Source: Nemertoderma westbladi (Eukaryota; Xenacoelomorpha; Nemertodermatida; Nemertodermatidae). From it: 64,000 nt of DNA. The notes below the pieces were generated by a model that saw only the letters and a list, made by a program, of their open reading frames with translations, did not search any database and was not told where the DNA came from. The stretch's first letter is position 1. The number at the start of each line of letters is the position of its first letter. A program made the translations under genes and the position numbers. This document shows positions 1-11,399 of this stretch, one piece after another. The stretch is from positions 1 to 64,000 of the forward strand of contig JAUCBJ010001381.1 of assembly GCA_032718475.1 (NCBI GenBank). Reading direction: 5' to 3'.

Positions 1-30
1 ATAGCCAATTAAACGAAATTTTGATTGGTC

Positions 31-356
31 CGTTCTTAAAATGTATCTCCTCCTACAATTTTGAGTATTTTGGTCTGAAAATTGGTGAGTACGTGCACTG
101 ACTATCCCTTTACAGAATCCTTAGAGGAATTTTTGAATTTCGTTTTCAAAATGATTTTATTGCACTTTTTGTGACACGAAGTCATCAAATTTTCAATTTT
201 TATAGACTACATAAGCTTTAATCTAACTTTTCTCGAAAACTAGAGCGAAATTCAAAAATCCATCTAAGGGTTCTGTTCAGGAGAGCAGGGCTTTCAAACA
301 AAAAAAAAATTAGCCAAATCGGATAAAGATTGAAGGAGGAGATACATTTTTAGTGA
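31..356. repeat. Imperfect inverted repeat (hairpin-like, about 325 bp)
   Basis: The arm at about 31-152 recurs as its reverse complement at about 235-356. Both arms share an outer block built on atgtatctcctcct and an inner block reading tttttgaatttcg, separated by about 80 bases. No ORF lies inside. It may be a miniature inverted-repeat element or the end of one; I see no clear target duplication. Confidence 0.6.
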
Positions 357-499
357 CTAAAAGTGTCCAAAAAATGAAATAGGAGCAAATGACAAAAACA
401 AAATGTCCTTTTTTGAACCTTACCGCGAAATCTGTCTGTGAATATCAAAGAATGTCAGTTTAATAATGTCCGTCAGTTAGAATGATAAACTAACAAGAA

Positions 500-945
500 A
501 TTTCGATATGGGGTTTTCGGGGTCGGAGATTTCATTTCTGATGTTAATTTTTGTGTTTGGTAGAATCTAGACTGTCTGTCTGTCGGTCTGTATGTCTGTC
601 TGTTTGTCCATCAGTTGTCCGTCTAATTTTAACAAATCACACCAGCTAGCTAAAATTTCCATTGTGGGGGTTTTCGGGGTCGGGCATTTCATTTCCGATG
701 TCAATTTTTATGTTTGGTAGAGTCTAGGCTGTCTGTCTGTCTGTCTGCTAGTTGTCTGTCCAATTTGAATAAATCACACAAGATACCTAAAATTTCCATT
801 GTGGGGGTTTTCTGGGTCGGGCATTTCATTTCCGATGTCAATTTTTATGTTTGGTAGAATCTAGGCTGTCTGTTTGTATGTCTGTTTGCTAGTTGTCCGT
901 CCAATTATAATAAATCACACTGCCTAGCTAAAATTTCCATTATTG
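500..945. repeat. Three tandem copies of a 140-157 bp unit with GTCT microsatellite
   Basis: Each unit carries a ggggttttcggggtcgg block, then a tttggtagaatctag block, a GTCT/GTCTGT run of variable length, and a caaatcacac block. Starts near 509, 664 and 801 give periods of about 157 and 137, the difference lying mainly in the GTCT run. No coding potential. Confidence 0.75.
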
Positions 946-1037
946 TGCTCTACCAGGATGGCAAGGAGAGCCATGAACATTATGCTGCAGGTGCTCATGG
1001 TGGATTGTGATCGAAAATTTGTCAGAGGGAGCCAAAA

Positions 1038-1175
1038 CTGGTTTATATGGCTTCCAGCAAACATGAAACAGCCAAAATGCATGTAACCTGGTTTATATGG
1101 CTTCCAGCAAACATGAAAAAGCCAAAATTATGTAACCTGGTTTATATGGCTTCCAGTAAACATCAAAAAAGCCAA
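1038..1175. repeat. About 50-bp tandem repeat, three copies
   Basis: The phrase ggtttatatggcttccag recurs near 1040, 1089 and 1138, each followed by an aaacatgaaa-type stretch and a gccaa block. Non-coding. Confidence 0.75.
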
Positions 1176-2037
1176 TCCCTCTGCCCTTCCTGCAACACGT
1201 TGACGTAGTGGCAGAGCTTAAAACTGAATTTGGATACTTCAGTTGAACTAAGGCTGCAGGAAATATCATTTGATGGAATCAGCTAAATCAAATATGTCAT
1301 ATAGAACGAAAAGTGCAATTAGTGTATAAAAAAACAGCCAAGACTTGGTCAGATATTTTAATAAGTGCCACCATCGGATTCAGCGACCTAAAAAACCCCA
1401 CAAGAATTATAATTGGTGTAATAAGACAAATCTGTGTGATTTTGAAATTTTTTATGGTACGAAAAGTGCAAGTAGTGAAAAAAGCCAAATATCTCGAAAA
1501 CGAAAAGTGATATTGCGAAACCGCGTCAAGATTTGAAATCTACATAAAATTTCGGTCTTAATGAAATAATAAAAAAAAAATGATTTTTTTTCACCAAATT
1601 CGACTACCCCCCCCCCCCCCCCCCCCCCCCCCTTAATGCTTCTTTGGAGTTCGGCAGGTGTGAAGTCCCCTGTTTCTATAGGTAGTGTCTTGTCATATAT
1701 TTTCTTTATTTTCATATATTCTCATACATGTTCTACTTATAATTGATTATTACTTGGAGAAAAGAAGAAAAGTAGTATTTTTCTTCTTTAAAAAAGTATT
1801 ATTTTTCTCACCAATGCAATCTCGCGGTATTTTATTTACCGAGCACAGCGAGGTTAATAAAGGGTTAAGAGAAAATTGAAAAAAAAATGTTCAAAGTTTT
1901 TCTCCTATGTAATATGTAATTTTATTCTTAAATTGTTACTTTTTGTTGCTTAATTCCTTAATAATGCGTTGTACTATGTGTATCTGTGTCGGTCACTGAA
2001 TACACTATATTCCACGACATGGTGTAGGAATGTCGTT
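1176..2037. other. Non-coding stretch with a 26-base poly-C run
   Basis: No supported gene. An uninterrupted C run lies at about 1607-1632. Short ORFs here are low-complexity reading of the poly-C and A/T runs. Confidence 0.5.
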
Positions 2038-2781
2038 ATGTCAAATGTCATATCTTCAAGGGTGATTATTTTTGTACTGTTTGTCACATTCAATTTCGCA
2101 GCTACTCAAATCACCAATGTAACTTCACAGAACTTAACATGCCCTATCGAACTAACTTGGTCAGTGTCATCAAAAAATATCCAGTTGCAAAATGTATACG
2201 AAGCCAGACTAGAGAAGTTTTTCGAAAGCAATAGATTAAATCGATTGGGAGTAAGGCCTGATTGCGTACGATGTGGAGTCATATCAGTGGTATTCACTGG
2301 GTGGTCCGACGAATACAAGGATGATGTAACTCTTAAGATATCGCCAGGCCTGTGCTTCATTGAAGGATATCGAGACCACTGTCTCGCGATTGGCGAAGAC
2401 GCCTGTGTCCATATGATCACAGTTTCCCTCCCAAACACTGAGCCTGATCCAGACCCAGAAATGAAAGAGTTCACTACCAATCTCTATGGTTATCTGTCCT
2501 ATTACAACTACCTTCAGATTAATCTCACTATGACACACTTTAATTGCCTGTTGCAGTGTTGCGACACCGGCCCATGTCCTACTCCGGAACACGACAAAAC
2601 CACAACACCCGCACCCACAACAACGGAAACAACACCCGCACCCACGGTGGAAACAGCACCCGCAACCACAACGGAAAACATTCCGGTTACAACAGATAAT
2701 AATTCGGCTAATATCAATAGAATGGTAAAGAGTCAGCTGGTTGGGTCCATTATTATTGCAATAGTTCTCCGAGAGTTCTAG
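2038..2781 (+). CDS. Secreted, probably membrane-anchored cysteine-rich protein with Thr/Pro stalk
   Basis: Family not recognised. The frame opens at 1969, but the Met at 2038 is preferred because a typical signal peptide follows it directly: a short polar start, then the hydrophobic run VIIFVLFVTFNFA. From 2038 the product is 247 residues. The mature part has about a dozen cysteines, with clusters DCVRC, CLLQCC and DTGPC, and sequons NVT and NLT, so an extracellular disulfide-bonded domain is likely. A Thr/Pro-rich, mucin-like stalk (roughly residues 195-230, TTTPAP and TTTE repeats) precedes a short C-terminal hydrophobic tail (LVGSIIIAIVL), which suggests a GPI signal or a very short membrane anchor. 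There is no intron, and no neighbouring gene suggests its pathway. It could instead be an element-borne surface protein or a processed copy of a host gene. Confidence 0.6.
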   Translation: MSNVISSRVIIFVLFVTFNFAATQITNVTSQNLTCPIELTWSVSSKNIQLQNVYEARLEKFFESNRLNRLGVRPDCVRCGVISVVFTGWSDEYKDDVTLKISPGLCFIEGYRDHCLAIGEDACVHMITVSLPNTEPDPDPEMKEFTTNLYGYLSYYNYLQINLTMTHFNCLLQCCDTGPCPTPEHDKTTTPAPTTTETTPAPTVETAPATTTENIPVTTDNNSANINRMVKSQLVGSIIIAIVLREF

Positions 2782-4849
2782 AACACAATTCATTAAAAAA
2801 AGATCCGGTGTTGGAATATAGACTATCTCCTAAATGTGGATCCTCCATAATAAAAGATAAGGATAGACTATGCGACTAATTACTGTCTGTAGTTAGTATA
2901 CTATCGATAACCATCTGAACTAATCTTATAATGTTGCATTGTTAACATTATTGACACTCCTTCCACTCACAGAGTATGAAGTTATACAGCACTTTATTTC
3001 ACACTTTATTTATTTATTCCCCAATTACTAAACTACCAACATTGTAATGTTATAAATTTCATAAATAATTTACCAATGTGGGTGTAATAAAACATTCTAG
3101 AACACTGTATTCATCATGTGCAACCATTTGCCGTATTAGTCTGGTTCCAAATCCTGAAAATACGCCTAGAAAGTGATGGCAAAGGCAAATTTGGGTAATG
3201 GCTGGCATCCAACGGTTTTAAGCTAAATCGAGTGTGCTGATTCCGAATCCGTCTGATGACAAGCTCAATTGTGAATTTTTGGGTCCCGTTTCACCATGGC
3301 AACAGGAGGTCATTTGCAAAACACCACTTTCTATTGACTCTACAGAATTTTAACCTTGACCTACCCTCCTTAACCGGCATCAGAGAATCCATTGAGCTAC
3401 ATTTTAGAACCCAGTTACAATGGCAACTGTTCGAGATACGTTTTTATATGTCGTTTTTACAGTAAATTTAGGTGAATTTTTGCAAATATCATTAATTTTC
3501 TAAACCATGCCAAATACGTGTTCCCCTTGGGCTAAAATCATGAAACATTCCAAATATATTGTCAATATGACCCTCTATATTTTTAATGGTGGCGCCATAA
3601 AAATGGATTAGCAGTTGCCATATATCCATGGAAACAAGCAAAATATAACCTGTATTATTATGTAATTATTGTACTTATTATGTAATTTGTATTGTAATTA
3701 TTTATTATAGACACAGATCCTTGTTGATTACCACAATGGAGGTTAATATAATACTATAATAGACACTGGTATACTTTACTACTCACTACAACTTAATTAT
3801 TGAACTATCAATTTTATACTGTCACAGTGTCACTCGAATTATAAAACGTCTCGCATATAAACCATATAAATACTACTAAGGGCTCTTTAAGAACACTTTA
3901 ACTTAATGTTTAGTAGGCCTATCTATATTATAATGTTATAACAAATGTACAGGACTCCGAGCTCCAAAATTCCGTATTATTTTAGCATTGTTTAAAACAA
4001 AACGATGGTTTCTTCAGTCAAAAATGAACGAATTTGCTGACAATGCTCGTTTAATTAAATTAACCCACGTCATTACTGAAGTCATTTTTTAAATTTTTTT
4101 ATATTTTTGGTTTAGGAGATATTTTGGTTGGAGTCAGAATCGAATTTATTTTTTACGTCGGAGCGGAGACCTCCGACTTTGTCAGTACTCCCTGCTATAT
4201 ATTATATTATTATGGTGTATTTAAGTTAAGTGCGAGATTTATGATTATATTAATATTATAACAATCACTATATTTGTTTTCAGTCATTCATAGTGAATGT
4301 ACAATCATTTACTTTTCAGTTTGAGAAAATTGATTATATCATTTCATTCATAGACCCATAATATCTCCAGCACACTAATAGGTGCTCAGTAAATTTAATA
4401 TCAGCAATCTGCATAGGAGACACACCTCTAGGTCACCATAGAAACGCATTGAACCAACGGATCTACTAATCTTTATCGTTCATCTCCCAAGTCTCCATAG
4501 AAACAACTTATCAAATTCGCCCACAAGTTTAAAGGATCTTACCATTACATTCTCTATAGTCTAAACTACACCAGTAGGTAGATTTACACTATTTTCTATT
4601 TCATAAAAATCCTAAATCTCCAACACAATTTTTCAACCAAAACTGCTTCTACTAACTGTTAAACTTATATCAAACGCATTTATCGTTATCGGCGAAAGCT
4701 TTTGGATTATTAAGAGTACACATAACATATAGGTTAACAAAAGTTAGATGTAAGCCTCCTATCTGGCATTCTATCAGTATACTATATACATACAATATAA
4801 ATGAGATAAGCTTTTCACTTTCAGACCTATACAGTATAGATCGGTATAG
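2782..4849. other. Intergenic, AT-rich, no gene seen
   Basis: I see no ORF with protein-like composition, RNA gene or element ends. A 69-codon frame at 3256-3465 has no recognisable feature. Confidence 0.5.
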
Positions 4850-7800
4850 GTTGATATATCTCGGCATTCACTCCATATAGCTCGGTATTGCTCCATATAA
4901 CTCGGTGTAGCTCTGTATTCACTCCATATAGCTCGGTATAGCACGGTATTCACTCCGTATAACTCGGTATTGCTCCGTATAGCTCAGTATTGCTCCGTAT
5001 AGGTCGGTATAGGTTGGTTTAGCTCAGTATAGCTCCATATACCTCGGTATAGCTCAGTATTCACTCTGTATAACTCGGTATCGCTCCGTATAGCTCGGTA
5101 TTCTTCCGTATAGCTTGGTATTGATTCATATAACTTTGTATAGCTCGGTATTGCTCTGTATAGCTCAGTATTGCTCCGTATAGGTCGGTATAGGTTGGTT
5201 TAGCTCAGTATAGCTCCATATACCTCGGTATAGCTCAGTATTCACTCTGTATAACTCGGTATCGCTCCATATAGCTCGGTATTCTTCCGCATAGCTTGGT
5301 ATTGATTCATATAACTTTGTATAGCTCGGTATTGCTCTGTATAGCTCGGTATTGCTCCGTATACCTCGGTATAGCTCTGTATTCACTCCATATAGCTTGG
5401 TATTGCTCCGATTAGCTTGGTATAGCTTGGTATTGCTCCGATTAGCTTGGTATAGTTTTACTCTGTATTACTCTGCGGTATTGCTCTGTATAGCTCGTTT
5501 TATCTCTGTATTCACTCTGTATAGCTCGGTATTGCTCCGTATAGCTCGGTATAGCTCTGTATTCACTCCGTATAGTTCGGTATTGCAACGTTTAGCTTGG
5601 TATTGCTCGGTATTGCTCCGTATAGCTCGGTATAGCTCGGGATTCACTCCGTATAACTTAGTATTGCTCCGTATAGCTCGGTATTGCTCTATATAGCTCG
5701 GTATTGCTCGGTATTGCTCCTTATAGCTCGGTATAGCTCTGTGTTCACTCCGTAAAGCTCGGTATTGTTCCTTATAGCTCTGTATAGCTCGCTATTCACT
5801 CTGTATAGCTCGGTATTGCTCCATATAGCTCAGTATAGCTCGGTATTCACTCCATATAGCTCGGTATTCACTCTGTATAGCTCGGTATTGCACCATATAG
5901 CTCAGTATTCACTCCATATAGATTGGTATTGCTCTGTTTAGCTTGGTATAGCTCGGTATTGCTCCGTATAGCTCGGTATTCACTCCGTATAACTCGGTAT
6001 TTCTCCATATAGCTCGGTATTGCTCCGTATTGCTCAGTATAGGTTGGTATAGCTCGGTATTGCTAGCTCGGTATTGCTCTGTATAGCTCGGTATAGCTCA
6101 GTATTCACTCCATATAACTCGGTATTGCTCCGTATAGCTCGGTATTCACTCCGTATAACTCGGTATTGCTCTGTTTAGCTTGGTATAGCTCGGTATTGCT
6201 CCGTATAGCTCGGTATTCACTCCGTATAACTCGGTATTTCTCCATATAGCTTGGTATTGCTCCGTATTGCTCGGTATAGGTTGGTATAGCTCGGTATTGC
6301 TAGCTCGGTATTGCTCTGTATAGCTCGGTATAGCTCAGTATTCACTCCATATAACTCGGTATTGCTCCGTATAGCTCAGTATTGCTCCGTATAGCTTGGT
6401 ATAGCTCGGTATTGCTCTGTATAGCTCGGTATAGCTCGGTATTCACTCTGTATAACTCAGTATTGCGCCGTATAGCTCGGTATTGTTCCGTATAGCTTGG
6501 AATTGCTCTGTATAGCTTGGTATAGCTCGGTATTGCTCCGTATAGCTCAGTATTGCTCCATTTAGATTGGTATAGCTCGGTATTGCTCCGCATAGCTCGG
6601 TATAGCTCGGAATTCACTCTGTATAACTCAGTATTGCGCCGTATAGCTCGGTATTGCTCTGTATAGCTCGGTATAGCTCAGTATTCACTCCATATAACTC
6701 GGTATTGCTCCGTATAGCTCAGTATTGCTCCGTATAGCTTGGTATAGCTCGGTATTGCTATGTATAGCTCGGTATAGCTCGGTATTCAATCTGTATAACT
6801 CGGTATTGCCCCGTATAGCTCAGTATTGCTCCTTATAGGTCGGTATAGGTTGGTATAGCTCAGTGTAGTTCCGTGTAGCTCGGTAGGGCTCGGTATTCAC
6901 TCTGTATAACTTGGTATTGCTCTGTATAGCTCGGTATTGCTCCATATAGCTTGGAATTGCTCTGTATAGCTTGGTATAGCTCGGTATTGCTCCGTATAGC
7001 TCAGTATTGCTCCATTTAGCTTGGTATAGCTCGGTATTGCTCCGCATAGCTCAGTATAGCTCGGTATTCACTCTGTATAACTCAGTATTGCGCCGTATAG
7101 CTCGGTATTGTTCCGTATAGCTCGGTATAGGTTGGTATAGCACAGTATTGCTAGCTCGGTATTGCTCCATATAGCTCGGTATAGCTCAGTATTCACTCCG
7201 TATAACTCGGTATCTCTCTCGGGGCAAATACCGCACCCTGGTTTGCCATTCCACAGGGTTGGTGTCGCAATGGAGTCAGATATGAGGCCCATCACCCATA
7301 TCTACTCTGGCGCACATGACCCACTATTGGCTGTTGCAGCTCATCTGCTGGGTCATGCCCTGTACCTTTGCTGCCAGGTGCAGGTCGCAGTGAAGTGCTC
7401 TCAGAGTGGAAATGAGAACACTCTACTCCTGACCAGCCATTGGTAGATCACCATCTGCCTGGTCAGGCCATATACCCCTGCAGCCAAGTATATGGGTCCT
7501 TAATCCAGGACCAAGGGCGTCCTTATCCCAGAACGAAGGGGGTCCTAGTTACAGGACCAGATTTGCCCTAGTAAGAGGGTCTATGCAGCTACAGGTGGCA
7601 CCTCCTTTATGCTGCATGGAGGTGGCAAGTTTTCTTGATCAATGACCTAGAATACCTGACCTAACTCGGTATTGCTCCGTATAGCTCGGTATTGTTCCAT
7701 ATAGCTCGGTATAGGTTGGTATAGCTCAGTATTGCTAGCTCGGTATTGCTCAATATAGCTCGGTATAGCTCAGTATTCACTCCGTATAACTCGGTATTGC

Positions 7801-8320
7801 TCCGTATAGCTCAGTATTGCTCCATATAGCTTGGTATAGCTCGGTATTGCTCCGTATAGCTCGGTATGGCTCGGAATTCACTCTGTATAAATCGGTATTG
7901 CCCTGTATAGCTCGGTATTGCTCCATATAGGTCGGTATAGGTTGGTATAGTTCAGTATAGCTACGTATAGCTCGGTATAGCTCGGTATAACACGGTATTC
8001 ACTCGGAATAACTTGGTATTGCTCCGTATAGCTCGGTATTGCTCCAAATAGCTTGGTATAGCTCGGTATTGCTCCGTATAGCTCGGTATAGCTCGGTATT
8101 CACTCCATATAACTCGGTATTGCTCCGTATAGCTCGGTATTGCTCCGTATAGGTCAGTATAGGTTGGTATAGCTCGGTATAGCTCTGTATAGCTCGGTAT
8201 AGGTTGGTATAGCTCAGTATTGCTCTGCATAGCTCGGTTTTGCTCCATATAGATCGGTATTGCACCGTATAGATCAGTATTGCTCCGTATATCTCGGTAT
8301 AGCTCGGTATTCACTCCTAT
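4850..8320. repeat. 20-bp minisatellite array (tatagctcggtattgctccg family)
   Basis: About 3 kb of degenerate tandem units alternates tatagctcggtattgctccg with variants ending in cactccgtataactcgg, tataggttgg or tatagcttgg. Because the unit is not a multiple of three, several frames stay open on both strands and give Tyr/Glu/Leu-rich or Tyr/Ser/Leu-rich pseudo-proteins, which I do not call genes. The array is interrupted at 7214-7661. The same unit forms a second array at 24835-25958. Confidence 0.9.
7214..7661. mobile_element. 448-bp unclassified insertion in the minisatellite
   Basis: Unique, GC-richer DNA interrupts the array. The 11-base string taactcggtat stands on both sides (7203-7213 and 7662-7672), as a target-site duplication would, though the array itself could supply the match. 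No terminal inverted repeat, poly-A tail or clear pol III box is visible. It could be a SINE-like element or a filler insertion. Confidence 0.4.
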
Positions 8321-10133
8321 TCAAGATCGAGTAAAGTAATGAGCGAGATAATTAATGAGCTGCACCGCGTCTGTATATAAAGGGTTTACCTTTACATATT
8401 CCTTATAGGCGCAACATTATATTCATTTGTTTGTCATCAATAGCTTGCATAGCTCCGCTAACAATTATTTCTGATTGTCTTACTGAAAGCACAAACTAGG
8501 CCAACTAAAACAACTGCAGAACTGAAAGAGACTCAACTAAACTACTGTGTGGCCACGAACTGTGTGTTTACATTGTATTTTAATTGCTGTAGTTCTGGAG
8601 GTGGGCTCTGTATTACTTTATTAGAATAAATATCGTAATAAATAAATGAATGTACTGTACTGTAAATGAAATTCAATAAAAATGTGCCAGATACGATAAA
8701 TTATCCACAGTTAGGATGTGATTGATTATCAGTTGAAATTAAATTGTTAAACTGTTTCATATGCAGTAAAACCTTTTTGCCATGTGGCTGTGCTTTGTGC
8801 TGGAGCCTAAAATAATTAAATTACAATATTATTATTTTATACTGTAATTATACATTTTTCGGAAAGTGTAATCTTAGGCCTAGGTTTCAGTGTGAAATAT
8901 ATAAATAATATATAATAATATATATAAAATGTTTGTAGAGGCTCTAATGTTAGACATGGACTGATGTACTTTTACGACACAGATATGGATTGGGTGCATC
9001 AGTGTGGCAATAAATTAATTAATTTTTAATTTAAATGTGTTTGAAAGCCTAAAGCAGATTTGATATTGATTTTGAATTGGTTATTAGCCACTCAATAAAT
9101 GTCGCAACCACGTAATTTCACAATATTAGCAATAATTTAATGGGAGTGCCTTAAAATATTACAATATCCATATTAAACTGTTTGCTGGACAGTGATGTGT
9201 ATACAAAGACTTCTTATTTCCATCGTTCTTATAAAATTAATTAATTTCTCAATATTGTTACCAATCATATATTTACGCTGCTGGCCTGCGCAGCAGTTTT
9301 GCCAGCAGCGCTCTAACAATAATAAACAACCCCCCCCCCCCCCCCCCCAACCTACACTCCTTCCTACTGTATTCTTATATAATATTGGAATGCTCCTGCT
9401 GTAACATAAGTCTGCTTTGCAAAGAATAATGAAATCTAAATGTGGCCGGCCTATATCTTAGCTTACTAAATATTGCTTATGAAGTGACAGGCCGATAATT
9501 TTACTAATTATTGAAATATTACTACTGGCATATATTATACAGTTGTATTTATTTATAATGGTATCTTTCACTATAAATTTTAACGAAGTTTATTAATTAA
9601 ATAAAAATTATAATTAACATAATAATATTAGTAAAGCAAGATATTCTCAACATACAGGGCATGTTAAATTAAAAATGTTGTAATATGAAATTATATTCCT
9701 GACATCAAATACAGAAACTTCGTCATATTACCATGCAGTAAGTAAAATGAAAACAATATTGTGCGATCTGGAGTTATCTGTACTATTAATTTTAATTATA
9801 TCATTGATCAAAATAATTAACAATAGAGTTAATGAATTGAAGACAAAGAACAAACAACACCAATAACTTTTTTGTTTGCATTTATAACACGAAGTTCGTC
9901 ATGGTAATTGTTGATGTTAAAATAACTGTATTATATAAAGATATAGTGGATTATTCTTATTTAACTACATGCACAGGCATTAATATAATTTAGTTAACCT
10001 GTTTATAGAAAATGTAGGGGGGTATTATAGGATTATTCTAGAACACATATATACTTAAATTTTGAATCAGATTTAGGATGTGGGAAAACGGATATTCCCC
10101 CCCTATAATAAACTAATAATGATATACATATTA
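8321..10133. other. AT-rich intergenic DNA with a poly-C run
   Basis: No gene is supported. A C run of about 18 bases lies near 9331-9348. The stretch ends at the GGGGG target site of the large LTR element. Confidence 0.5.
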
Positions 10134-10138
10134 GGGGG
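10134..10138. repeat. Left target-site duplication GGGGG
   Basis: Five G immediately precede the TG of the left LTR and match 24817-24821 just after the right LTR. A five-base duplication fits LTR-element integration. Confidence 0.7.
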
Positions 10139-11321
10139 TGTTCGCGCTTTCAGACCTTTAGCAGTTTAACCTGCCAAATTGGGATGTCTTTTAGATGATA
10201 GATAGTCTTTAGCCTATGACAAGTATTTGATACACTACATTAGCCGAAACCAGTCTATGCGCGATCATTCACCCGCTGGATATACCCGGGAGACTGGATT
10301 CGGAAGCCTAACCGTATTGCGGGGTAGGCCTACTGTATTATTCGACTGATCGTAATATATATAATCTCTGACAAATATTATTCACTTTCGGGAAATATTA
10401 ACAGTTCCTTTAGGACGTGGCGCTTTAAGTATATAAACAGAGTTATGACTTAAACTAGACACAACGGGATGGCTATAGATTCACGTATATGGCGCATTCT
10501 TTAGGAGATGCTTCGTTATCAATCACGATCATACACAATACTGCACAATGCTGCACACCAATCTGCCGACCTTCACTAATTTTAGTCACATATAAGGAGA
10601 ACAACAGACAATACGTGTAGGGCCTATAAAATAGCATTAGATTCACTTCAAACCACTTAATGTAAGTCGCAATTGTTATATGTAACCGGTCTCTCTAACC
10701 TTTAGTATATCAAGAAGATTGGGGTGTCTGATTATTTATCAGTATTCCAAATATAATATTCCATCAACAAACATAATGAATAACCGACAGTAAAAGCAGT
10801 AAAATGTTAAGGTATAAATTGATATGATCGATTGGGTTAGGTATGGTATGTTCGGTATGTTTGTATGTATGTATGATAACGGATATACGTTCTATAATTA
10901 AGCCTACTAATGTTGGACTAAAGACTGAAACATGGAGGTTCCAAAGCCGGTGTTGTAGGCTGTGGACAAAATCACATACTGACTCAACTCCACGAGTTTC
11001 TATATACAATCTCTAACACAGAGGCAAAAAACGCTCTGATTGGTCGACCGAACAAAGAAGGAACAGAGAACAAAGAAAAGGTCCACGTATACAGCATCAG
11101 CTGTTAGCCGTCGTCATGGTAGCTACACTGTTTACAGAGGATTTGGCGCATTGCGTCATAAAATTGCTAATCATGTCCGCTAAAGTACACATAGAGAAGA
11201 AATGGCTTTTATGTCCTCTAAAACAACAGTATAGTAAGGACACGGCCTTTTATGCCTGTTAAACCAACTACAGAGTACTTTACGGGGAAAATAACCGGCT
11301 AATTACGCAAAAGCCTTTACA
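10139..11321 (-). repeat. 3' LTR of the giant element
   Basis: Read on the minus strand it starts tgtaaaggcttttgcg and ends gaaagcgcgaaca. It matches 23635-24816 across its length. The preceding sequence on the minus strand is a weak purine tract (gggagcgg), the best polypurine candidate. An open 81-codon frame inside is present in both LTRs but has no recognisable domain. Confidence 0.9.
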
Positions 11322-11399
11322 CCGCTCCCAGAAAATGGGATTTAAGTCTATAAAATATAACAAATCACAGTTTCTAAAATATAAAAATACTCTAAACAG

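Noticed and set aside
5165-8314. Tyr/Glu/Leu-rich and Tyr/Ser/Leu-rich ORFs in the array
   Set aside because: Open frames follow from repeat periodicity on both strands; composition is purely that of the unit.
4850-8320. CRISPR-like regularly spaced repeats
   Set aside because: Units are contiguous degenerate tandem copies with no unique spacers, no cas genes, and a eukaryotic context; it is a minisatellite.
10764-11009. 81-codon ORF in each giant-element LTR as a gene
   Set aside because: Conserved only because the LTRs are near-identical; the diverged related LTR at 51339 does not keep the frame.
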